This document shows positions 58,853-64,000 of a stretch of 64,000 nt of DNA, piece by piece (the stretch's first letter is position 1; each line of letters starts with the position of its first letter). Both the position numbers and the translations under genes were made by a program. The stretch is from Pantoea sp. WMus005 (lineage in GTDB: Bacteria; Pseudomonadota; Gammaproteobacteria; Enterobacterales; Enterobacteriaceae): the NCBI RefSeq assembly GCF_013415305.1, contig NZ_JACBXU010000001.1, forward strand, positions 1,302,001-1,366,000. The letters are read 5' to 3'. The notes beneath the pieces were generated by a model. The model worked only from the letters and a program-made list of their open reading frames with translations. It had not been told where the DNA came from and did no database searches.

Positions 58853-59788
58853 TTACGACTTGTAGTTAAAGTCCTGTACGCCTTTGGCGTTTTCCGGGGT
58901 AATCAGAATGCCGCGGAACATCACGCGCTGTTTTGCCGGTTTGACGCCTTTCTGGATGAAGTTATCGAGATCGGTTACCCCTTCGGCGGCAATGGCCTGC
59001 GCCTGCAGCATCACCGTAGCTTTCAGCGTGCCCGCTTTCACCGCATCGCGTTCGTCGTTGCTGCCATCAATGCCCACCACAATCACATCGTTGCGACCCG
59101 CCGCCTTCAGCGCTGCAATCGCGCCCAGCGCGACCGGGCCGTTACCGCAGATCACCCCTTTCACATCAGGATGCGCCTGCAGGATGCTGTCCATAATGCG
59201 CTTACCGTCGATCAGAGTGCCTTTGGCATCCTGACGCGCCACGCTCTGCATATCGGGATATTGATCCAGCACCTGATGGAACGATTTAGAGCGGGTCACG
59301 CAGTTGTTGTCGGCCAGATTACAGGCGAGCTCGGCGTATTTGCCCTTTTCGCCCATCTTCTCGACAAAGACGTTGGCGACGTCTGAACCCGCCTGGAAGT
59401 TATTGTGGGTAATCTGCGCCAGCGCCACGTCATCCACCGGGATTTCGCGGTTGATCAGCACCACCGGGATCCCGGCATCTTTGGCTTTTTTTATCGCCGC
59501 CACGCTGGCGGTCGAGTCGGCGTTATCCAGCACGATACCCTGCACTTTCTTACCGATTGCGGCATCAATCAGTTCGCTCTGCTTCTTCACATCTTCGCCG
59601 TGCGACAGTACCGTGGTTTTGTAACCCAGTTCCTGTGCTTTGAGATTGGCGCCTTTGGCTTCGGAGGCGTAGTAGGGATTATCGAGCGAGTTAACCAGAA
59701 TCATAATGGTGCCCTTCTCGGCGGCAAATGCCGCCTGCGAAACCAGACAGGCAGCCACGGCAGTACACAGCAGGGTACGGTTTTTCAT
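58853..59788 (-). CDS. Periplasmic sugar-binding protein of the ABC operon
   Basis: A 311-residue RbsB-type binding protein. The signal peptide MKNRTLLCTAVAACLVSQAAFA is cleaved before AEKGTIMILVNSLDNPYYAS. The mature protein has the two-lobed fold signatures KKVQGIVLDNADST, GIPVVLINREIPVDD, VICGNGPVALGAIAAL and VVGIDGSNDERDAV. Two Cys (ACNLADNNCVTRSK) probably form a disulfide, a feature of the erythritol/ribose-like subgroup. The ligand is unknown. The open frame extends to 59866, but GAGAGAAC and the signal peptide fix 59788. Confidence 0.93.
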   Translation of the reverse strand: MKNRTLLCTAVAACLVSQAAFAAEKGTIMILVNSLDNPYYASEAKGANLKAQELGYKTTVLSHGEDVKKQSELIDAAIGKKVQGIVLDNADSTASVAAIKKAKDAGIPVVLINREIPVDDVALAQITHNNFQAGSDVANVFVEKMGEKGKYAELACNLADNNCVTRSKSFHQVLDQYPDMQSVARQDAKGTLIDGKRIMDSILQAHPDVKGVICGNGPVALGAIAALKAAGRNDVIVVGIDGSNDERDAVKAGTLKATVMLQAQAIAAEGVTDLDNFIQKGVKPAKQRVMFRGILITPENAKGVQDFNYKS

Positions 59789-59843
59789 GATGTTCTCTCT
59801 TATCGTTATGGCAGGGTATGAAGTCCCGGGTGTTGGGCTGGCC

Positions 59844-60641
59844 TTACCAGATGGTGAAGCCACCATCGATCATTAAATCTGCGCCGGTGATCATGTCGCT
59901 GCCGTTGCTGGCGAAGAACAGCACGGCGGCGGCGATCTCATCGGTATAGGCAAAGCGGCCCAGCGGTATCAGTTTTTTCATCTGCTCACCCTTCTCGCCA
60001 CGCCAGGCTTTCTCGCCCATCGGCGTCAGCACCACGGTGGGCGACAGGGTATTTACGTTGATGCGATGCGGGGCAAACTCTTTGGCCATGACTTTGGTCA
60101 TGCCCAGCAGACCCGCTTTGGCAGAGGTATAGGCGACATGGTTGTCGATAGCGATGGACGCCGCCTGTGAGGCGATATTAATAATCTTGCCGCCCGCTCC
60201 GGCACAAATCATCAGCTTTGCAGCCGCCTGCGAGCAAAGGAAAGGTCCGGTGAGATTCACCGCAATCTGCTTCTGCCACTCGGCAAAATCGGTTTCAATC
60301 ACGGGTTGCAGCATCACGTAGCCCGCGCAGTTCACCAGGATATCGATGCGGCCATAGTGGGAAACCACTGCGTCAAACGCCTCTTCCACCGACGCGGGAT
60401 CGGTGACGTCACAGCAGACAAACTGCACCCGATCGGCCGCGAAGTCTGCCTGAAGGCTGGCGACCTTGTCCGCTTCAAACGGCGGATAGAGCAGTGCCAG
60501 ACGCGCGCCCTTCTCCAGCAACATGCCATTGGTTGCCATGGCGATGCCGCCCAGTCCACCGGTCACCACGGCCACTTTATCGGCCAGACTCATTGCCGTA
60601 TCCACGCCGTAGCGCAGGTTTACGTCATATTCACCACTCAT
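59844..60641 (-). CDS. Short-chain dehydrogenase (threitol/xylitol-type), first gene of the ABC operon
   Basis: A 265-residue SDR. The nucleotide-binding motif is unusual, TGGLGGIAMATNGM. NCAGYVML, catalytic Ser in INIASQAASIA and Tyr-Lys in AYTSAKAGLLG follow, then SPTVVLTPMGEKAW and MITGADLMIDGGFTIW. The SPTVVLTPMG segment recalls D-threitol/xylitol dehydrogenases. GGGGAG upstream supports 60641. A longer frame to 60686 would start on the operator candidate. It is first in the operon and separated by 55 bases from the binding-protein gene. The product probably enters sugar metabolism through the second SDR. Confidence 0.9.
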   Translation of the reverse strand: MSGEYDVNLRYGVDTAMSLADKVAVVTGGLGGIAMATNGMLLEKGARLALLYPPFEADKVASLQADFAADRVQFVCCDVTDPASVEEAFDAVVSHYGRIDILVNCAGYVMLQPVIETDFAEWQKQIAVNLTGPFLCSQAAAKLMICAGAGGKIINIASQAASIAIDNHVAYTSAKAGLLGMTKVMAKEFAPHRINVNTLSPTVVLTPMGEKAWRGEKGEQMKKLIPLGRFAYTDEIAAAVLFFASNGSDMITGADLMIDGGFTIW

Positions 60642-60685
60642 CCCACTCTCCCCCTGAATTTTTGCTGCTACGAATGATTCACTCA

Positions 60686-60701
60686 TTTTCGAACAAAAAT
60701 A
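60686..60701. promoter_or_regulatory. Operator candidate O1 for the DeoR-family regulator
   Basis: TTTTCGAACAAAAATA. The same 16-base motif occurs inverted at 60868-60883, with one difference. It lies 45 bases before the first operon gene. Confidence 0.6.
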
Positions 60702-60867
60702 TAAGCTATCGAAAAGAAACGATGTGTGGGGCAGATCAAATTTCGACCATCTGCCGCCTTAAGCGGCTTATCTGATTGAAAAGACGTGATCTGGCTTCCA
60801 GACCCTAAATAAAGCCGCTCTGCTGTTACAGGGAAAGCCTGATAGATTCAATAACCTGCGGATTATT

Positions 60868-60883
60868 TATTTTCGTTCGAAAA
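60868..60883. promoter_or_regulatory. Operator candidate O2 for the DeoR-family regulator
   Basis: TATTTTCGTTCGAAAA is the reverse complement of TTTTCGAACGAAAATA and differs from O1 by one base. It lies about 110 bases before the regulator gene. Two distant sites suggest looping repression of both divergent units. Confidence 0.6.
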
Positions 60884-60992
60884 CCAAAGGCATAACAGCC
60901 CATCTCGCATTCATAAAAATGGCGCGTTAAACTCAGCCACAAAGACCTTGTTTGGCCGACCTCTCAGGTTATTGGAAAAGGGAGCATTTCGA

Positions 60993-61805
60993 TTGAAAAG
61001 CAAAAGTGAGCAGTTCGCTGACATGCAGCAACGCCGCGAAAAAATTCTGGAGATGATCCGTGAGGATGGCACGGTCACAGTCAAAGCGCTGACAGAGACT
61101 TTTGGACTGACCGAAGCCACATTACGCAGCGACCTGCGCATGCTGCAAAAACAGGGTTTTGTACAGCGCTACCACGGTGGTGCGACGCTGATGACGGGGA
61201 AGCAGAATACCGGCGCAATGCTGCTGGAGCGGCAGACCCATCTGGAAGAGAAAGAGGCAATTGGCCGGCTGGCGGCGCAGCATATCGAAAATGGCGACAC
61301 GGTGATTTTCGATTCCGGCACCACGACCACCGCGATTACCGATGCCATCAGCCATATCCGACGTCTGTCAGTGGTGACCACGGCCGTCAATATCGCCCTG
61401 AAACTGGGCGGCGAACCGGGGATCAACATCCTGCTGACCGGCGGCACCTTTAAATTTCCGACACTTTCTACCTCTGGCGAGAAAGCGGCCGGCTTTTTCG
61501 AAAATGTGCTGGCCGAAAAACTCTTCCTGGCGACCGCCTGCATCTCGCCGCGTCTGGGTCTGAGTTTCCCCAGCGAAACTGACATCAAAGTAAAACTGGC
61601 GATGATCAAATCCGCCAGCACGGTTTACGTGGTGGCGGACTCCAGCAAAATCGACAAGGTTTCCATGTTCGCGCTGCCCTGTGACTGGAGCAACATCCAC
61701 TACCTGATCACCGACAGCGGCATCAGCCCTGCGCAGGTCAACGCCTTTGAAGCCTTAGGCGTGAAAGTGCTGGTGGCCCCGCTGCCGCTGAAGCGGGCGA
61801 TGTAA
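60993..61805 (+). CDS. DeoR-family transcriptional regulator of the ABC operon
   Basis: A 270-residue DeoR/GlpR-type repressor. The N-terminal helix-turn-helix is RREKILEMIREDGTVTVKAL followed by LTEATLRSDLRMLQKQGFVQRYHGGATL (residues 10-60). The C-terminal sugar-phosphate sensor has IFDSGTTTTAITDAI and LTGGTFKFPTLSTSGEKA. The effector is usually a phosphorylated sugar. The frame opens at 60948 (TTG), but GGGAG eight bases upstream supports the TTG at 60993. An ATG at 61023 is a second possibility. It is divergent from the polyol operon, with operator candidates between. Confidence 0.9.
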   Translation: MKSKSEQFADMQQRREKILEMIREDGTVTVKALTETFGLTEATLRSDLRMLQKQGFVQRYHGGATLMTGKQNTGAMLLERQTHLEEKEAIGRLAAQHIENGDTVIFDSGTTTTAITDAISHIRRLSVVTTAVNIALKLGGEPGINILLTGGTFKFPTLSTSGEKAAGFFENVLAEKLFLATACISPRLGLSFPSETDIKVKLAMIKSASTVYVVADSSKIDKVSMFALPCDWSNIHYLITDSGISPAQVNAFEALGVKVLVAPLPLKRAM

Positions 61806-61909
61806 TGCCCATCGCAACACCATCGCTTCAGCTACACGCCGTCATCAGACAGCCACAGGATTAAAGTAAACTGCCGGGCCTGCTCCTGCAAAAGCCGCAC
61901 CATTACCAA

Positions 61910-62018
61910 CCGTGCAGGAATGGCCTGCCTGAAGAGCAACGTGTGCGAGCCAGGGATGGCGAGCCCAATTCGCAGGATGCGAGGTTCCTTTGCGCTCAGG
62001 CAGACCTTTCCTGCACGG
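61910..62018. repeat. 109-base inverted-repeat element over the cobA 3' end
   Basis: The left arm (61910-61938, beginning CCGTGCAGGAA) and right arm (61992-62018, ending TTCCTGCACGG) are imperfect inverted repeats of about 27 bases, sharing CCGTGCAGGAA and CTGCCTGA. The core is GC-rich, with GCGAGCCAGGGATGGCGAGC (61946-61965). The right arm supplies the last codons and stop of cobA. It looks like a small non-coding repeat (ERIC- or MITE-like), or a large terminator-like hairpin. Confidence 0.6.
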
Positions 62019-62835
62019 CGCACCGGCTCACCGGTTTCCCACTCCGCACCTGCAAATCCGCCCGATAAAACCGCACCACCTCACCCACCACCAGCAGCGA
62101 CGGCGACACCGGCTGATCCCGCGCGACCGTCTCCGCCAGCCCGCCCAGTGTGGTAATCAACACCCGCTGATCCGGTCGGGTGCCCTTCTCAATAATCGCC
62201 ACCGGCGTCTCCGGATCGCGCCCCTGCGCCTGCAACTGCGCACTAATGGACGCACTCCAGCTCAACCCCATATAAAACACCAGCGTCTGATTCACCGCCG
62301 ACAGCGCAGCCGCATCCAGCTGCGGCTCACCCCTCCGGCCATGCCCGGTAATCAACCGCAACGACTGTGCACAATCCCGATGCGTCAACGGAATCCCGCT
62401 GGCGGCCGCACAGCCTACCGCCGCCGTAATCCCCGGCACCACCTCACAGCGAATCCCGGCCGCCTGCAGGCTCACCATCTCCTCGCCACCGCGACCAAAA
62501 ATAAACGGATCGCCTCCCTTCAGGCGGATCACATTGCGCCCGCTGCGTGCCAGATCCACCAGCAACTTATTAATCTGCGCCTGCTTCAGCCCATGCTGTC
62601 CAGGCTGCTTACCCACATCAATGCATAACGCACTCTCCGGCACCTCCGCCATCACCGCTTCACTTACCAGCCGGTCATACACCACCACCTCAGCCCGTTG
62701 CAGTAATCGCAATGCCTTCACCGTCAGCAACTCAACATCACCAGGGCCTGCACCCACCAGCCATACTGCACCCTGCGGCTTTGCCGGATCGACCGGAGCC
62801 AGTAACTTATCCAGAGAATCAATTGCTCGCGTCAT
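61996..62835 (-). CDS. cobA: Uroporphyrinogen-III C-methyltransferase (CobA/SirA type)
   Basis: A 279-residue SAM-dependent methyltransferase that makes precorrin-2 from uroporphyrinogen III, the route to siroheme for nitrite reductase. Signatures are VWLVGAGPGDVELLTVKALRL, VVYDRLVS, IRLKGGDPFIFGRGGEE and GITAAVGCAAASGIPLTHRD. Its start overlaps the nasA stop (ATGA), so it is the last gene of a nitrate-assimilation operon. Two adjacent ATGs (62838, 62835) are possible. The second has better spacing to GGAGG. The C-terminus ends in the inverted-repeat element, which may have replaced the original end. Confidence 0.92.
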   Translation of the reverse strand: MTRAIDSLDKLLAPVDPAKPQGAVWLVGAGPGDVELLTVKALRLLQRAEVVVYDRLVSEAVMAEVPESALCIDVGKQPGQHGLKQAQINKLLVDLARSGRNVIRLKGGDPFIFGRGGEEMVSLQAAGIRCEVVPGITAAVGCAAASGIPLTHRDCAQSLRLITGHGRRGEPQLDAAALSAVNQTLVFYMGLSWSASISAQLQAQGRDPETPVAIIEKGTRPDQRVLITTLGGLAETVARDQPVSPSLLVVGEVVRFYRADLQVRSGKPVSRCAVQERSA

Positions 62836-64000
62836 CATTCCTCCACAACCACATCGGACAGCAACAACTGCTTCAGCTCCGGAATACAGGAGCCGCACTG
62901 CGTGCCGCATTTCAGCTTCTCACCCAACGCCTGAGTGCTCCGACACCCCTGCGCCATCGCCTGCAAAATCGTCTGCTCACCCACCGACATACAGCTACAG
63001 ATAATCCGGCCCGCCGCGCTGTGCTGCGCCGCCTGACCCGCCAGCACACTATGCCGCCCGGCAGCCTCCTGCGGCGCATCCGTAAACGCCGCCGCGACAA
63101 ACGCACTATCCAGCGACGGCAACGTGCTACCGGCATAAAACGCCACCTGCAACGCACCGTCACGCCAGGCCAGCAACCGGTAATCAGCGCCGCTACTGGT
63201 GGCGACCTGCACGTCACAGCCTGACAAATCAACCTGCCCGGTCAACCACGCTTGTGGCGATCCCACGCCTGCCAGCGCATACCGCTGCACCGCCGGAAAG
63301 GGCGCGCGCGACCAGTAACGCAATCCCGCGGGCTGGGTAATCCCACGCTGCCAGAGCCAGCCCTGCCAGCTCACTGCCAGCGGCAGAATCCTTACCGGCG
63401 TCTGCTTCAGCGCAGGCTGCCCCGAAAACGGACAGGCCCGGGCGGCGACCAGCATGCCGACATGACTCTGCTGACTGAACTGCCGGTTCCAGTGCATCGG
63501 CACAAACAGCTCGCCGCGCCGTATCCCCGAATCTATACGCACCCGGACGCTGATCCAGCCCATTACCGACTGCACCCGCGCCAGACTGCCCGCCGTCACG
63601 CCATACTGCGCGGCGTCAGCAGGATGCAGCGCCACAAAGGGCTCATCGCAATGCTGCATCAGACGCGGCACCAGCCCGGTGCGCGTCATGGTATGCCACT
63701 GATCCCGCACCCGACCGCTATTCATCAGCAGCGGATAAGCAGAATCTCGCCGCGCTAAGAGAGGCGTGGCCGGGACAAGCAGGCGGGCTTTACCGTCCGG
63801 ATGAAAGAAGCGGCGATCGCCAAACAACCGGGCACAGCCCTGCGGAAAATGACTGTTCACTGGCCACTGAACCGGACGCAGTGCATCCCATTCGGCCTGG
63901 TTCAGCTGCGCCAGCCCACTGATATCAAACGCCCGCTCTCCCCGATTTTCAAAGCCCGACAGCGCCGCATGCTCGCGGAAAACCTCCGACGGATGTTGCC
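62835..64000 (-). CDS. nasA: NasA, assimilatory nitrate reductase catalytic subunit (C-terminal part, runs off the window)
   Basis: The C-terminal 388 residues of a molybdopterin nitrate reductase that reduces nitrate to nitrite for assimilation. The molydopterin dinucleotide-binding C-terminal domain shows LLMNSGRVRDQWHTMTRTG, LMQHCDEPFVALHPADAAQYG and FVPMHWN.QFS. An extra [2Fe-2S] BFD-like domain lies at the end: CSCMSVGEQTILQAMAQG followed by LKCGTQCGSCIPELKQLL. This extension is found in the Klebsiella-type NasA. The frame continues past 64000. An apparent start at 63860 is an internal GTG, because reading stays open to the window edge. Confidence 0.93.
   Translation of the reverse strand, partial: QHPSEVFREHAALSGFENRGERAFDISGLAQLNQAEWDALRPVQWPVNSHFPQGCARLFGDRRFFHPDGKARLLVPATPLLARRDSAYPLLMNSGRVRDQWHTMTRTGLVPRLMQHCDEPFVALHPADAAQYGVTAGSLARVQSVMGWISVRVRIDSGIRRGELFVPMHWNRQFSQQSHVGMLVAARACPFSGQPALKQTPVRILPLAVSWQGWLWQRGITQPAGLRYWSRAPFPAVQRYALAGVGSPQAWLTGQVDLSGCDVQVATSSGADYRLLAWRDGALQVAFYAGSTLPSLDSAFVAAAFTDAPQEAAGRHSVLAGQAAQHSAAGRIICSCMSVGEQTILQAMAQGCRSTQALGEKLKCGTQCGSCIPELKQLLLSDVVVEE

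Overview
The window is a chromosomal segment of an enterobacterium. Gene order follows the Escherichia coli block from suf to ast almost gene for gene, and the proteins look like close orthologues. E. coli neighbours such as pfkB, ydiE/hemP, ydiL-N, ves and xthA are absent, and kduID, a porin/signalling cluster, an ABC/dehydrogenase cassette and nas genes sit in the altered places. This suggests an Erwiniaceae-type organism, most likely Pantoea or a near relative. The genus is inferred from gene content, not proven. No tRNA, rRNA, CRISPR array, phage or insertion sequence was seen.

Left part (1-24.4 kb), mostly minus strand. It holds the start of the suf Fe-S assembly operon (sufA, partial sufB), a small unknown gene under a textbook Fur box, ydiJ and ydiK, the small RNA rprA behind an RcsB-like site, and ppsA/ppsR with a Cra-like site. 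aroH, selO, the anti-flagellar factor gene ydiV, nlpC and btuCED-type vitamin B12 genes follow. Next comes the translation block thrS-infC-rpmI-rplT-pheM-pheS-pheT-ihfA, with the AUU start of infC and the pheM attenuator intact.

Middle part (24.4-44.5 kb). ydiY, a GhoS-like ydiZ, yniA, yniB and hxpB come first, then an inserted kduI-kduD pair with a KdgR-type operator. ydjM and cho each have a CTG-N10-CAG LexA-type box. tcyP, osmE, a Bcr/CflA exporter, nadE, a YddG-type exporter, spy and the arginine-catabolic operon astCADBE complete it. astC has a sigma-54 promoter and a distant NtrC-like site.

Right part (44.5-64 kb), accessory. A run of envelope and signalling genes comes first: porin, GGDEF-EAL protein, chemoreceptor, OhrR-type regulator, FumD-like small protein, BdlA-like PAS-PAS-MCP protein and a YchO-like inverse autotransporter. 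A six-gene sugar or polyol cassette follows, with two short-chain dehydrogenases, a ribose-type ABC transporter and a DUF2291 lipoprotein. It is divergent from a DeoR-family regulator and has matching inverted operator candidates. The window ends with cobA and the C-terminal part of the assimilatory nitrate reductase nasA. A 109-bp inverted-repeat element covers the 3' end of cobA.
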